The notes: generated by a model from the letters alone, not told the origin. 64,000 nucleotides of DNA from Pseudoxanthomonas composti (GCF_004122095.1 NZ_SAWZ01000007.1:140689-204688); one strand, 5' to 3'. Counted from the stretch's first letter, positions 1 through 9,502 are shown. Translations and numbers: made by a program.

Positions 1-1
1 A

Positions 2-1807
2 CCGGCCAGCAGCCTGCTGCGTGGCCTGCCCGGGGCCAATCCGGTGCTGTCCGTCCCCGGCCAGGGCGGCATCGCCGGCATGGACGCGGCCGCACTGCCG
101 GCCGAGCGCGCCTTCCAGGTCGATGCGATCGCGGTGGACGGCCAGCAGCTGCTGCTGCGCTTCACCCCGGCGCCGGGCTACTACGTCTACCGCGACAAGA
201 TCACCCTGGCGCTCAAGAACGCCGCCGGCATCACCCTGCTGTCGCCGCGACCGCCCGCCGGCACTGCCCATCGCGATGAGCACTTCGGCCAGGTGCAGGT
301 CTATTTCAACCAGGTCGAGATCCCGGTGCCGCTGGCCCGCAGCGAGACCGCCGCGCGCGAGGCGACGCTGGTGGTGGGCTTCCAGGGTTGCCTGAAGGAC
401 GGCATCTGCTATTCCCCGATGCAGCGCGAGCTGGCGGTGTCCATTCCCGCCGGCGCCATCACCGCCGGGGCGCGCCCGCAAGCGCCGCAGACCGAAGCCG
501 CGACGTCGACCTCCGCAGGCGGGCAGGCCGCCCCCGCCGAGGTGCCGCGCACGCGTCCGCCGGAAGAGGTGCTCGCCAAGGCCGCCTCCGAGGACATCTC
601 GCTCGGCCTGGCGCTGCTGCTGGCGCTGGCCGGCGGGCTGGTGCTGAATCTCATGCCCTGCGTGCTGCCGGTGCTTTCGCTCAAGGCGCTGACGCTGGCC
701 AGCGGCAATGACGAGGGCAGCGCGCGTCGCCGTGCCCTGGCCTACACCGCCGGCGTCCTGCTGGGCTTCCTGGTACTGGGCGGCGTGGTGGTGGCCCTGC
801 GTGGGGCCGGGCAGGCGCTGGGCTGGGGGTTCCATCTGCAGCAGCCGTGGGTGGTGGCACTGCTGGCCTACGTGATGTTCGGCGTCGGATTGAATCTTTC
901 CGGGGTGTTCGGCCTGGGGTATGGACTGGCGGGCGTCGGCCATGGCCTGACCAGCCGCCATGGCGCCAGCGGCGACTTCTTCACCGGCGTGCTGGCGGTG
1001 GTGATCGCCAGCCCGTGCACGGCGCCGTACATGGTCACCGCGCTGGCCTATGCCTTCACCGCGCCGGTGCCGGTGGCGCTGCTGGTGTTCCTGACGCTGG
1101 GCCTGGGCCTGGCGCTGCCGTTCCTGCTGATGGGCTTCGTTCCGGCCCTGGCCAACCGACTGCCGCGTCCGGGCGCGTGGATGGACACGCTGAAGCAGGC
1201 GCTGGCGTTCCCGATGTACCTGACCGCGGCCTGGCTGCTCTGGGTGCTGGGCCAGCAGCGCGGCGTGGATGCGCTGGGTGCGGCGCTGGCCGGTGCGGTG
1301 GTCCTGGCGCTGGCGCTGTGGTGGATGCAGCGCCTGCAGCTGCGCAGGGCGCCGCTGCAGCGCGCCCTGGTGGCGCTGGTGCTGCTGGCCTCGCTGCTGC
1401 CGCTGGGCTGGATCGCGCGGCAACCGCCGCCGGCCGCGCGCGCAACCACGGCCGCCGAGGGCAAGGTGACCTATTCGCCCAAGGCGCTGGCCGAGCTGCG
1501 GGCGCAGGGCCGCATCGTCCTGGTCGACATGACCGCCGACTGGTGCGTGACCTGCAAGGCCAACGAAAAGGCCGTGCTGGACACCGACGCCTTCCGCGCC
1601 TCGCTCAAGGCGCACGATGCGGTGTTGATGACCGGCGACTGGACCACGGTCGATCCGGAGATCACCGCGTTCCTGGAACAGCACAAGGCTGTGGGCGTGC
1701 CGCTGTACGTGGTGTTCCCGCGCGGCGGCGGTGAAGGCAGGGTGCTGCCGACGGTGCTGACCCAGGCCATCGTGGACGCGGCCCTGACCCAGGCAGGCAC
1801 GCCCTGA
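2..1807 (+). CDS. dsbD: Protein-disulfide reductase DsbD, 5'-truncated by the window edge
   Basis: DsbD carries electrons from cytoplasmic thioredoxin across the inner membrane to periplasmic thiol proteins. The reading frame is open to the window edge, so the true start lies to the left; a GTG at 44 is only the first internal start codon. Counting from that GTG, an N-terminal DsbD-alpha-like domain has the Cys pair in GCLKDGIC (about C116/C122). A polytopic membrane domain (about 185-440) holds one Cys in MPCVLPVLS and one in ASPCTAPY. A C-terminal thioredoxin domain has DWCVTCK. All three redox pairs expected of the family are present. The stop overlaps the start of the next thioredoxin-like gene by one base, so the two are probably co-translated. 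Confidence 0.95.
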   Translation, partial: PASSLLRGLPGANPVLSVPGQGGIAGMDAAALPAERAFQVDAIAVDGQQLLLRFTPAPGYYVYRDKITLALKNAAGITLLSPRPPAGTAHRDEHFGQVQVYFNQVEIPVPLARSETAAREATLVVGFQGCLKDGICYSPMQRELAVSIPAGAITAGARPQAPQTEAATSTSAGGQAAPAEVPRTRPPEEVLAKAASEDISLGLALLLALAGGLVLNLMPCVLPVLSLKALTLASGNDEGSARRRALAYTAGVLLGFLVLGGVVVALRGAGQALGWGFHLQQPWVVALLAYVMFGVGLNLSGVFGLGYGLAGVGHGLTSRHGASGDFFTGVLAVVIASPCTAPYMVTALAYAFTAPVPVALLVFLTLGLGLALPFLLMGFVPALANRLPRPGAWMDTLKQALAFPMYLTAAWLLWVLGQQRGVDALGAALAGAVVLALALWWMQRLQLRRAPLQRALVALVLLASLLPLGWIARQPPPAARATTAAEGKVTYSPKALAELRAQGRIVLVDMTADWCVTCKANEKAVLDTDAFRASLKAHDAVLMTGDWTTVDPEITAFLEQHKAVGVPLYVVFPRGGGEGRVLPTVLTQAIVDAALTQAGTP

Positions 1808-2394
1808 TGCCTTCCCACCGGGCCGTGCTGCTGGTGGCGTTGGCGGCGGCCGTCGCCGGCGCCGCGGCCGGGGTGTACTGGTCCGGGCCGCGCCTGGATC
1901 GGACGCAGGCGCCCGCTCCTGCCACCGCGGCCGATGCAACGGTCGCGGTGGCTGATATCGGCGCGCCGATGCCGCCGCTGACGCTGCCGGGGCTGGATGG
2001 ACAGCCGGTGGATCTGGCCGCGCGCTATCGCGGACGCCCGCTGCTGATCAACGCCTGGGCCAGCTGGTGCGGCCCCTGCGTGGAAGAAATGCCGGCCCTG
2101 GACGCCTTCGCCCGCAGCCAGGGCGCGCGCGGGGTGCAAGTGATCGGCCTGGCCCTGGACACCCCCGAAGCGGTGCGCGCATTTCTGACGCGAGTGCCGG
2201 TGCACTACCCCATCGTGCACCAGCTGCCCGCTGCCGACGATGCCAGCGTGCGCCTGGGCAACGGCCAGGGCGTGCTGCCCTACAGCGTGCTGATCGGCGC
2301 CGACGGGCGCATCCTCAAGCGCAAGCTCGGGCCGTTCCGCCCAGGCGAGCTGGAAGCTTGGACCCGCGGGGCGGAAATTCAAACGAACGATTAA
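1807..2394 (+). CDS. TlpA-family thioredoxin-like disulfide reductase
   Basis: This is a 195-residue membrane-anchored periplasmic thioredoxin-fold protein. An N-terminal hydrophobic segment (about residues 6-25) looks like a signal anchor. It is followed by a TlpA/ResA-type domain with the active site WCGPC (C88/C91) and a cis-proline-like stretch in QGVLPYSVLIG. The ATG shares one base with the dsbD stop (TGATG), so it is probably coupled to DsbD, which would be its natural reductant. Likely roles are cytochrome c or copper-protein thiol reduction, but the substrate cannot be told from sequence. No aroQ-like gene follows before accB. Confidence 0.9.
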   Translation: MPSHRAVLLVALAAAVAGAAAGVYWSGPRLDRTQAPAPATAADATVAVADIGAPMPPLTLPGLDGQPVDLAARYRGRPLLINAWASWCGPCVEEMPALDAFARSQGARGVQVIGLALDTPEAVRAFLTRVPVHYPIVHQLPAADDASVRLGNGQGVLPYSVLIGADGRILKRKLGPFRPGELEAWTRGAEIQTND

Positions 2395-2654
2395 ATCACC
2401 GTGAACGTCGGCGAACTGGACAGCATTGACAGGTTCGCCCACACTCCCCGCCTTCGCGACGAGATGTGAGGCCGCACGCGTGTCCCTTCGCCCTCTGTTT
2501 TCAATGGCTGTCCATGCCCTTGCACCGTGCTGCGTGCCGGCGCCGTGCCCCGCCTGCAGCCTGACCGTCAGCCCGCGGGGCTGACCCGTCCGCCGAAATT
2601 CCGCGTCCGCCTGGACGCCCCCCTTTCCCGAATCACGTTCCACACGAGGCCACC

Positions 2655-3143
2655 ATGGATCTGCGCAAGATCAAGAAACTCATCGACCTGCTGGAAGAGT
2701 CCAATCTCGCCGAAATCGAGATCAAGGAAGGCGAGGAGTCCGTCCGCCTGGCACGCACCCCGAAGGGCGGTTACGCCCCCGCCGCGGCGCCTGCCCCGGT
2801 CTATGCCGCCGCCCCGGCCGCCGAGGCCCGCCCGGCCGCCATGCCGATGAGCTCGCCCACCGAAGCCTCGACCGGCGGCAGCGCCAAGCCGGCCAGCAGC
2901 CTGCCCGACGGGCATGTGCTGCGCTCGCCGATGGTCGGCACCTTCTACGCCTCGCCCGCCCCGGAAAAGCCGGCCTTCGTCACCGTGGGCCAGCAGGTCA
3001 AGGCCGGCGACACCCTGGCGATCATCGAGGCGATGAAGATGTTCAACCCGATCGAGGCCGACCAGTCCGGCACCATCGTCGCCATCCTGGGCGAGAGCGG
3101 GCAGCCGGTGGAATTCGACCAGCCGCTGTTTGTGATCGGCTGA
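2655..3143 (+). CDS. accB: Biotin carboxyl carrier protein of acetyl-CoA carboxylase
   Basis: AccB carries the biotin that shuttles carboxylate in acetyl-CoA carboxylase, the committed step of fatty acid synthesis. The 162-residue protein has the conserved N-terminal helix ([16 protein letters not shown]), a Pro/Ala-rich linker (about 45-85) and a C-terminal biotinyl domain with EAMKM. The biotinylated lysine is K128. The length is typical for the family. The start is preceded by an ACGAGG ribosome binding site. accC follows after 144 bases that contain a long palindrome. Confidence 0.97.
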   Translation: MDLRKIKKLIDLLEESNLAEIEIKEGEESVRLARTPKGGYAPAAAPAPVYAAAPAAEARPAAMPMSSPTEASTGGSAKPASSLPDGHVLRSPMVGTFYASPAPEKPAFVTVGQQVKAGDTLAIIEAMKMFNPIEADQSGTIVAILGESGQPVEFDQPLFVIG

Positions 3144-3149
3144 GAGGCC

Positions 3150-3254
3150 GGGACCGGGGACCGGGGACCGGGGACCCGGGAAGAGCAGCAGCCTGGCGCA
3201 AGCGCTTGAAGGCTTTTGCCTTTCCCGGGTCCCTGGTCCCCGGTCCCTGGTCCC
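3150..3254. repeat. Long palindrome with 33-base arms between accB and accC
   Basis: The left arm (3150-3182) is built from GGGACCGG steps and the right arm (3222-3254) is its inverted copy, matching at 31 of 33 positions. The loop is 39 bases. Transcribed, it would form a very stable hairpin inside the accB-accC message. It starts six bases after the accB stop. Similar GGGACC or GGGAAT step palindromes are, from memory, scattered in Xanthomonadaceae spacers. It has no T-run, so it is more likely an mRNA stability or processing element than a terminator. Confidence 0.85.
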
Positions 3255-3287
3255 GAAGAAGAACACCTGCTTCGGAACCCATTCCCC

Positions 3288-4655
3288 ATGCTCGATAAAA
3301 TCGTCATCGCCAATCGCGGCGAAATCGCGCTGCGCATCCTGCGGGCCTGCCATGCGCTGGGCATCCGCACCGTGGCCGTGCACTCCACGGTCGATCGCAA
3401 CCTCAAGCACGTGGCCATGGCCGATGAGTCGGTCTGCATCGGCCCGGGCCCCTCGGCCGAGAGCTACCTCAACATCCCGCGGCTGATCGCCGCGGCCGAG
3501 GTCACCGATGCCCAGGCCATCCATCCGGGCTACGGCTTCCTGTCGGAGAACGCCGACTTCGCCGAGCGCGTGGAGGAATCGGGTTTCGTCTTCATCGGCC
3601 CCAAGGCCGACACCATCCGCATGATGGGCGACAAGGTCGAGGCCATCCGCGCGATGAAGGCCGCCGGCGTGCCCTGCGTGCCCGGCTCGGGCGGCCCGCT
3701 GGGCGAGGACATCGTAGCCAACACCAAGATCGCCCGTGAGATTGGCTACCCGGTCATCATCAAGGCCGCCGGTGGCGGCGGTGGCCGCGGGATGCGCGTG
3801 GTGCATGCCGAGGCCGCGCTGAAGACCTCCATCGAGACCACCAAGTCCGAGGCCAAGGCGGCCTTCGGCAACGGCGAGGTCTACATGGAGAAGTTCCTGG
3901 AGAATCCGCGCCACGTGGAGATCCAGGTGCTGGCCGACGGCCAGGGCAACGCCATTCACCTGGGCGAGCGCGACTGCTCGATGCAGCGCCGCCACCAGAA
4001 GGTCGTGGAGGAAGCGCCGGCGCCGGGCATCAGCGAGGCCCAGCGCGCGGAAATCGGCAAGGTCTGCGTGGAGGCCTGCATCCGCATCGGCTACCGCGGC
4101 GCGGGCACTTTCGAGTTCCTCTATGAGGACGGCCGCTTCTACTTCATCGAGATGAACACCCGCATCCAGGTGGAACATCCGGTGACGGAGATGGTGACCG
4201 GCATCGACCTGGTGACAGAGCAGCTGAAGATTGCCGCCGGGCGTCCGCTGTCGATCAAGCAGGAAGACATCGTGCTGCGCGGCCACGCCATCGAGTGCCG
4301 CATCAATGCCGAGGACCCGGAAACCTTCATGCCCAACCCGGGCCTGATCCAGCACTTCCACGCCCCGGGCGGGCCTGGCGTGCGCGTGGACACCCATATC
4401 TACGAGGGCTACCGCGTCCCGCCGAACTACGACTCGATGATCGGCAAGCTGATCGTGCACGCCCCGGACCGCGACACGGCCATCGCCCGCATGCGCGTGG
4501 CGCTGAGCGAGATGGTGGTGGACGGCATCAAGACCAATATCCCGCTGCAGCAGCGCATCATGCGCGACAAGGGTTTCCAGGCCGGCGGCCAGAACATCCA
4601 CTATCTGGAAAAGCGCCTGGCCGAGCGGAAGAACAAGCCGATCGCCTTGGGCTGA
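3288..4655 (+). CDS. accC: Biotin carboxylase subunit of acetyl-CoA carboxylase
   Basis: AccC carboxylates biotin on AccB using ATP and bicarbonate. The 455-residue protein starts [18 protein letters not shown], the usual N-terminus. It has the ATP-grasp glycine-rich loop ([11 protein letters not shown]), the HVEIQVLAD strand, and the catalytic [13 protein letters not shown] segment. An upstream in-frame start at 3216 would add 24 residues encoded inside the palindrome, which the family does not have, so the ATG at 3288 is chosen. Neighbour and partner accB lies just upstream. Confidence 0.97.
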   Translation: MLDKIVIANRGEIALRILRACHALGIRTVAVHSTVDRNLKHVAMADESVCIGPGPSAESYLNIPRLIAAAEVTDAQAIHPGYGFLSENADFAERVEESGFVFIGPKADTIRMMGDKVEAIRAMKAAGVPCVPGSGGPLGEDIVANTKIAREIGYPVIIKAAGGGGGRGMRVVHAEAALKTSIETTKSEAKAAFGNGEVYMEKFLENPRHVEIQVLADGQGNAIHLGERDCSMQRRHQKVVEEAPAPGISEAQRAEIGKVCVEACIRIGYRGAGTFEFLYEDGRFYFIEMNTRIQVEHPVTEMVTGIDLVTEQLKIAAGRPLSIKQEDIVLRGHAIECRINAEDPETFMPNPGLIQHFHAPGGPGVRVDTHIYEGYRVPPNYDSMIGKLIVHAPDRDTAIARMRVALSEMVVDGIKTNIPLQQRIMRDKGFQAGGQNIHYLEKRLAERKNKPIALG

Positions 4656-4661
4656 CAGCTA

Positions 4662-4807
4662 AGGAGTGAGCGGAGAGGAGTGAGGAGTGAGTAAAGGCGA
4701 AAAAGCGTGCGGCCGGTGGGCTTTGCCATCCGCCTGAGGCGCGAGCCTAGTGGAGAGGGTCGACAGCTCCGCTCTTGCTCACTCCTCACTCCTCTTCACT
4801 CACTCCT
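4662..4807. repeat. Long palindrome with 33-base arms downstream of accC
   Basis: The left arm (4662-4694) is made of GGAGTGAG steps. The right arm (4775-4807) is its inverted copy, matching at 30 of 33 positions, with an 80-base loop. It begins six bases after the accC stop and its right arm runs into the 3' end of the convergent gene, supplying that gene's stop codon at 4800-4802. The architecture copies the accB-accC palindrome (same arm length) but uses a different step sequence. Confidence 0.8.
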
Positions 4808-5177
4808 GGCCCTCAGTCGCCCCCTGCTGCGTGCCCTGCACTGGTTCGGTGCCGAGGGTCGAGGCCGGGCTGACTACCATCACCGTCTCGGTGGAGCCGT
4901 CGGGCCAGACCACCTGGAAGGTGCTGCCGGGCTGCAGCGTGGAGAAGGGCATCCCGCTCTGGGCGCGGTGGATGGCCGCCATCTCCGAGGCGCTGGCGCG
5001 GCGCACGTCCGGATCGGACTTGACCGAAGTCAGCTGCACCTTGGGCAGGTCGCGGAAGCGGCCTTCCATGGTGTCGAGGATGACGATCCCGACCGCGCCG
5101 GCACCGTAGGCCACGAACAGCACGACCCAGAACCAGAAGCGGGCACCCCGCAGCATCCTTCGATAATTCACGCTCAC
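4800..5177 (-). CDS. Small membrane-anchored protein of unknown function
   Basis: A 125-residue protein starting with GTG at 5177, preceded by a good GGAGAAG ribosome binding site. The start overlaps the stop of the upstream gene (GTGA), so the two are translationally coupled. Residues about 12-35 form one hydrophobic segment (ARFWFWVVLFVAYGAGAVGI). The remainder is polar with a short beta-like stretch (STFQVVWPDGSTETVMVVS). I do not recognise a family. The last codons and the stop lie in the right arm of a palindromic repeat, so the C-terminus may have been shaped by repeat insertion. Confidence 0.75.
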   Translation of the reverse strand: MSVNYRRMLRGARFWFWVVLFVAYGAGAVGIVILDTMEGRFRDLPKVQLTSVKSDPDVRRASASEMAAIHRAQSGMPFSTLQPGSTFQVVWPDGSTETVMVVSPASTLGTEPVQGTQQGATEGQE

Positions 5178-6133
5178 GTGCCTTCTCCTTCGCTTCGTGC
5201 GCCCTGCACGAGGCTGTTGACCATGTTGTTGATCGTGTCGGCGCCCTGCCGAGGGACGGCGGCGTCCATCACGAATGTCGGGAAATCCTGGGTGCGGTCC
5301 TGCGAGCAGATGCCGCCGTTGGCGCAGTAGCTGGTCATCAGCGCGCTGTCCGGGCCACAGTCCAGGCCCAGGCGGCAGGCCGCCATCTGCCAGGCCAGCT
5401 CGGTGAACTGGCTGCCGGAGACCGCGCCGCGATAGGCATCCTGGCCGGTGGCCATGGCGCCCATCGCCGGGGACAGCGCCAGATAGGCTTCCGGGTCGCG
5501 CGACTCGCGCACGCGCTGGACCAGGTCGCGGCGATAGGCGGCCGAGGCCTGCAGCGGCTGGCCCATTGCCAGCAGGGCGGCCTCGGCGGCCAGGTTGCCG
5601 CCCTGCGCGGCGGCGCGCCGTTGCAGCAGGAGGGTGGCGGTCTGGGGCACCTGGCCTTGCCCGGCGAAACCGGCGCAGCGGGTGCCCACATGGGCCCGCG
5701 CGGCGGCCATCTGCGCCGAGGCGCCCTGGCCGAGGCTGGCGATCATGCGGGTGTCGGCCTCGTAGGCCTGCGGATCCTGGGCGAAGCCGGCGCAATAGTC
5801 GTCGATGCGGCTGGCCATCCAGGCCGATTGCACGTCGCCCTGCTCGGCCGAGGCCTGCAGGCGCTGGCGATAGTGGTAGAGGTCGTCGACGTGCTCGAAG
5901 GCATCGCGCAGGTCGTTGGGCAGCGCGGCACCGACCCGCTGACGGTCCTCGGGGCTCACTTCCCAGCGACGCACGGCTTCCATCCGCGCCTCCGCCAGCG
6001 CCGGCGCGGCCGACGGCGCGGCCGCCTGGCGAGGCACGGGTCGCTCATCGCCAGCCAGCCACGTCACCGCGCCTACCCCCACCAAGGTGGCGATCGCCAG
6101 CATCCAGGTCTTTCGGGTGACAGCTGAGGGCAT
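5174..6133 (-). CDS. Unknown membrane-anchored, probably periplasmic protein
   Basis: A 319-residue protein, taking the ATG at 6133 (MPSAVTRKTWMLAIATLVG) because the extension upstream of it is Pro-rich and lacks family character. One N-terminal hydrophobic segment (about 8-25) suggests a signal anchor. The mature part is Ala/Gln-rich and mostly helical. It has six cysteines after the anchor, including pairs in CRLGLDC and YCANGGIC, compatible with periplasmic disulfides. Helical stretches such as SAWMASRIDDYCAGF recall Sel1/TPR-like repeats, but no motif is convincing. It is coupled to the small downstream gene. It is divergent from prmA. Confidence 0.8.
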   Translation of the reverse strand: MPSAVTRKTWMLAIATLVGVGAVTWLAGDERPVPRQAAAPSAAPALAEARMEAVRRWEVSPEDRQRVGAALPNDLRDAFEHVDDLYHYRQRLQASAEQGDVQSAWMASRIDDYCAGFAQDPQAYEADTRMIASLGQGASAQMAAARAHVGTRCAGFAGQGQVPQTATLLLQRRAAAQGGNLAAEAALLAMGQPLQASAAYRRDLVQRVRESRDPEAYLALSPAMGAMATGQDAYRGAVSGSQFTELAWQMAACRLGLDCGPDSALMTSYCANGGICSQDRTQDFPTFVMDAAVPRQGADTINNMVNSLVQGARSEGEGT

Positions 6134-6305
6134 CGCGCGCGGCGGCTCGGTGGGTGGCGGCACTTGGCACGCGTGACAGCTGACGCCACCGGCCGGCGCG
6201 CAGTCTACCGCAGCGGTCGGGCCCAAGCCTGTACAGGCGCGCTGGGGTCTTGCGGCCGCGATGGTCTAGCATGCGCGGCCATCCCAGACGATTCGTCCAC
6301 CCGAC

Positions 6306-7226
6306 ATGCCCTACCTGGAACTGACCCTGCGCTGCTCCGAAGCCGCCCAGCCCCGCTACGAAAACGCGCTGGAGGATGTGGGCGCGCTGTCGGTGACGCT
6401 GCTGGATGCCGACGCGGACACCAGCAACGAGCAGGCGATCCTGGAGCCGGGCGTGGGCGAGACCCCGCTGTGGGAGGCGCTGGTGCTGACCGCACTGTTC
6501 CCGCACGACGCCGAGCCGCTGCTGCTGCTGGCGGCGGTGGAAGCCTTCGACCCGGAGCTGGACTGGAGCAGCGCCAGCTTCCGCACCGTCGAGGACCAGG
6601 ACTGGGAACGCGCCTGGATCGACCAGTTCCAGCCGATGCAGTTCGGCCGCCGCACCTTCATCGTGCCGTGGAATCAGCAGGTTCCGGAGGCGGCGCAGAC
6701 CGACGATGCCGCGGTCGTGCGCCTGGACCCGGGCCTGGCCTTCGGCTCGGGCACGCACCCGACCACCGCGCTCTGCCTGCGCTGGCTGGACGGACTGGCC
6801 GACGCCGGCATGCTGGGCGGAGCGCGCGTGCTCGATTTCGGTTGCGGCTCGGGCATCCTTGCGTTGGCCGCGCTCAAGCTCGGCGCAGCCCAGGCCATCG
6901 GCGTGGACAACGACCCGCAGGCGCTGACGGCCACGGCCGACAACGCCCAGCGCAATGCGGTCGATGGCCAGCTGCAGGTGTTCCTGCCGCAGGACGAGCC
7001 GGTCACCACGTATCCGGTGGTGGTGGCCAATATCCTGGCCACGGCGCTGGACGCACTGGCACCGACGCTGGCCAGCCGGGTTGCCCCGGGTGGATGCATT
7101 GCGCTATCGGGCATCCTCCACGGCCAGGAGCAGGAGCTGCTGCAGCGCTATGCCGAATGGTTCGAGGAATTGCGCGCCGAACAGGATGGCGACTGGATGC
7201 GCATCGATGGACGTCGCCGCGTCTGA
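6306..7226 (+). CDS. prmA: Ribosomal protein L11 methyltransferase
   Basis: PrmA trimethylates ribosomal protein L11 using S-adenosylmethionine. The 306-residue protein has the N-terminal substrate-recognition domain, the flexible-linker signature GSGTHPTT (about 147-154), the SAM-binding motif [11 protein letters not shown] (about 176-186) and the VVANILA motif that replaces the usual NPPY. The length is typical. It is followed by a DUF3426 protein and fis, matching the prmA-fis neighbourhood seen widely in gammaproteobacteria, although dusB is absent here. Confidence 0.96.
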   Translation: MPYLELTLRCSEAAQPRYENALEDVGALSVTLLDADADTSNEQAILEPGVGETPLWEALVLTALFPHDAEPLLLLAAVEAFDPELDWSSASFRTVEDQDWERAWIDQFQPMQFGRRTFIVPWNQQVPEAAQTDDAAVVRLDPGLAFGSGTHPTTALCLRWLDGLADAGMLGGARVLDFGCGSGILALAALKLGAAQAIGVDNDPQALTATADNAQRNAVDGQLQVFLPQDEPVTTYPVVVANILATALDALAPTLASRVAPGGCIALSGILHGQEQELLQRYAEWFEELRAEQDGDWMRIDGRRRV

Positions 7227-7262
7227 CCCTGCGCCCGACGCCCAGCATGGTTGAATAGCGCC

Positions 7263-8279
7263 ATGTCCGCACCGTCGCGCTGCCCCCACTGTCATGCGCA
7301 ACTGCAGCTGCTGCCCGACGGCGGCATGCCGCAGCTGTGCCCGTACTGCGGGGACGCACTGCCGGCCGATGTCGGGCCGAGCCTGGCGCGGCTGCTGCGC
7401 GCGGAGGCGGCGTCGGCGCAACCGGACACCGACGTACATCCGAACGCCGAGTCCGTCGCGGCCGCCGCACGACCGACTCAAGAACACGACCTTGCGGCCG
7501 ATAACGGCGCGGACATCACTGTGCCCGAGGCGGCAAGGACAGCGGCACCTGTGATCGAACCGAAGACGACGCGCCAGGCGAGCACCGACACCGAAGCCCC
7601 GGACACGGCCGTGATCGAGCTGGCCGATGACGGCGCTTCATCGACGACCTCCGAGGCGGTCGATGTCTCTGAAGGAATGGAAGACCCAAGCCTGGCAGGT
7701 GCCGCCCACGCCGAGACGCGCGCGCCCGAGACCGGCGTCCACCGCAGCGGCGAGCGCGCCGATGGCAGTCCGGTGCCCAGCTTCCTCGACCATGGACATG
7801 AGACAACGCGCACCGGCGTGCCGATCTGGCAATGGGCCGCCGCGGCCTGCCTGATCGTCCTGCTCGGCCTGCAGCTGATCTACGTGCAACGCGATGCGCT
7901 GGCCGCACAGGCGCAATGGCGGCCGTGGGTGAGCCGCCTGTGCAGTCTGACTGGATGCACCGTGGCGCCCTGGCGCGAGCTGGCGGCCTTCCGCATGCTC
8001 GGCCGCGATGTGCGCGCCGTGGCCGGACGTGACGGCGTGCTGCAGGTGCAGGCGACCTTCCGCAACGATGCGGTCTGGCCGCAGCCCTTGCCGAACCTGC
8101 GCGTGAGCCTGTCCGATGCCGATGGCCGCGTGCTCGGCGCGCGCGTGCTGCGCCCGGCCGACTACCTGTCCAGCGGCGATCCCAACGCATTGGTCGCCCC
8201 CGGCCAGAGCGTGCAGGCCACCGCCCTGCTGGGCGAGCCTGAGGCGCCCAGCGTGGCGTTTGCCTTCGAGTTCCGCTGA
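7263..8279 (+). CDS. Zinc-ribbon, DUF3426-type membrane protein
   Basis: A 338-residue protein taking the ATG at 7263 (MSAPSRCPHCH); a TTG twelve bases earlier is less likely. The N-terminus has a zinc ribbon of two Cys pairs (CPHC and CPYC). A long acidic, low-complexity linker (about 45-180) follows, then one membrane segment (WQWAAAACLIVLLGLQLIYV). The C-terminal DUF3426 beta-sandwich has the characteristic LCSLTGC segment and an FxxxGQ-like PGQSVQATALL. The family is widespread beside prmA and fis in beta- and gammaproteobacteria, but its function is not known. Confidence 0.9.
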   Translation: MSAPSRCPHCHAQLQLLPDGGMPQLCPYCGDALPADVGPSLARLLRAEAASAQPDTDVHPNAESVAAAARPTQEHDLAADNGADITVPEAARTAAPVIEPKTTRQASTDTEAPDTAVIELADDGASSTTSEAVDVSEGMEDPSLAGAAHAETRAPETGVHRSGERADGSPVPSFLDHGHETTRTGVPIWQWAAAACLIVLLGLQLIYVQRDALAAQAQWRPWVSRLCSLTGCTVAPWRELAAFRMLGRDVRAVAGRDGVLQVQATFRNDAVWPQPLPNLRVSLSDADGRVLGARVLRPADYLSSGDPNALVAPGQSVQATALLGEPEAPSVAFAFEFR

Positions 8280-8323
8280 CCGCCCTCACCCGCCTGGCGG
8301 ATGCAGGCCGGCAGCGCACGCGC

Positions 8324-8329
8324 TAGACT
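8324..8329 (+). promoter_or_regulatory. Possible -10 element upstream of fis
   Basis: TAGACT in the context CGCTAGACT lies 72 bases before the fis start. The same GCTAGACT string precedes priA (54734-54740), and a related CTAGACT precedes the CD225 gene, so it is a plausible sigma-70 -10 hexamer for this genome. No convincing -35 hexamer is seen 16-18 bases upstream. Confidence 0.35.
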
Positions 8330-8401
8330 CCCCTCCCCGTCAGCCCCGCGCCCGCGCGCTGGCGGCCTACGGAACTCCGTCTCGATTCCCAGGGGAACAC
8401 G

Positions 8402-8674
8402 TTGAACGCCGCCAGCACCCGCCAGGACAGCAGTCGTGGCACGCCCAAGTCGCCGCTTCGCGAACACGTCGCCAACGCCGTGCGCCGCTACCTGCGCGAC
8501 CTCAACGGTTGCGATGCGGACGATGTGTACGAGATCGTGCTGCGCGAGATGGAAATCCCGCTGTTCGTGGAAGTGCTGAACCACTGCGAAGGCAACCAGA
8601 GCCGCGCCGCGGCGCTGCTGGGCATCCACCGCGCTACCCTGCGCAAGAAGCTCAAGGACTACGGGCTGACCTGA
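8402..8674 (+). CDS. fis: Fis-family DNA-binding protein
   Basis: Fis is a nucleoid-associated protein that bends DNA and activates rRNA and other growth-linked promoters. The 90-residue protein begins with TTG at 8402, chosen because an AGGGGA ribosome binding site lies six bases upstream and no ATG is available. The C-terminal helix-turn-helix ([20 protein letters not shown]) is the classic Fis/NtrC-type motif. Length and position after prmA fit fis. Use of a rare start codon may limit its translation. Confidence 0.92.
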   Translation: MNAASTRQDSSRGTPKSPLREHVANAVRRYLRDLNGCDADDVYEIVLREMEIPLFVEVLNHCEGNQSRAAALLGIHRATLRKKLKDYGLT

Positions 8675-8762
8675 AGGCCCCGCTGGCGGCGCATCGTTGC
8701 GATGCGCGCGCGATCCACCTCACTGGCGACATCGCCAGCCGCTGCACGACACATGCGGCGAT

Positions 8763-9326
8763 TCACACCGCCAGCTGCACCGCCTGCCAGAGCGCGAACA
8801 TCAGCACGGCAAGCTGCACGGTGGCCGTGCCCATCTGCACGCGCAGCCAGCGGCGCAGCATCGGCCAGCGCGAGGCCATGGTCGGCGGCGCCGGGGGACG
8901 CGCGGTCACGCCCAGCTGGCTGAGCATGGCATCGACGGTTTCGGCGGCCTCGTCCGGCTCGGGGTCCTGCAGCAGCGCGCCGGCAAGATCGGCGCTGAAC
9001 TGCACGCGCAGCGCCGCATAGAGCTGCACCACGCCCAGGCCGGCGCACAGCAGCAGCGGCCAGGCCACGGGCGAGGCCATCGTCGTGCCGCCGGACACCA
9101 GCGGCATCAGCAGTGCCCCCGTGGCCAGCAGCAGCACCAGGCTGCTCATGGTGCGCACCGGGATCGACAGGTGCAGCCAGGCCAGCATGACCCCTGGCGC
9201 AGGCAGGCTGGAGGCATTGGGCGCGGTGGCCGCGTCGATGGCCTGGGCCGCAAGCCGCTCGGCGGCCGCGTCGCGTTCATCGCCGACGGGTGTGGACGAT
9301 CTCAGGCGCGGTTTGGCTTGGTGCAT
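8763..9326 (-). CDS. Unknown integral membrane protein
   Basis: A 187-residue protein with ATG at 9326, chosen over an upstream extension because GGGGGAAC lies just before it. Two hydrophobic segments are visible: about 68-93 ([20 protein letters not shown]) with a second one right after ([20 protein letters not shown]), and a further one at the C-terminus ([18 protein letters not shown]). The middle is acidic ([13 protein letters not shown]). I do not recognise the family. It ends convergently with fis and starts divergently from purH. Confidence 0.8.
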   Translation of the reverse strand: MHQAKPRLRSSTPVGDERDAAAERLAAQAIDAATAPNASSLPAPGVMLAWLHLSIPVRTMSSLVLLLATGALLMPLVSGGTTMASPVAWPLLLCAGLGVVQLYAALRVQFSADLAGALLQDPEPDEAAETVDAMLSQLGVTARPPAPPTMASRWPMLRRWLRVQMGTATVQLAVLMFALWQAVQLAV

Positions 9327-9465
9327 GTGATGTTCCCCCTGTTGGGCCCCTCGCACGCCGTGCGCGAGAGGCTCAGCAGGATGGTAACGACCGCAACGAC
9401 GGCCGCTTGAGGTGGCTGTCGCATTCCGCACCCGTGGATCCGGCCGGCGCCAAGGTCGCGGGCTT

Positions 9466-9471
9466 TACACT
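9466..9471 (+). promoter_or_regulatory. Possible -10 element upstream of purH
   Basis: TACACT in CTTTACACTATG lies 31 bases before the purH ATG. It fits a sigma-70 -10 hexamer, but no good -35 is visible, so this rests on a single hexamer. Confidence 0.3.
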
Positions 9472-9502
9472 ATGCGGCCCGTTTGACCATCCCACGATCC
9501 CC

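Noticed and set aside
2426..2431. TTGACA as -35 of an accB promoter
   Set aside because: No -10-like hexamer lies at 16-18 bases downstream, so it was not reported as a promoter.
3216..3287. Longer accC start
   Set aside because: The added 24 residues are encoded by the palindromic repeat and are absent from the family; the ATG at 3288 gives the canonical N-terminus.
2568..4601. Very long minus-strand frames opposite accB-accC, purH and the glycoside hydrolases
   Set aside because: They are His/Asp/Leu/Gln-rich frames typical of the antisense of high-GC coding sequence, and each lies over a gene with clear family motifs.
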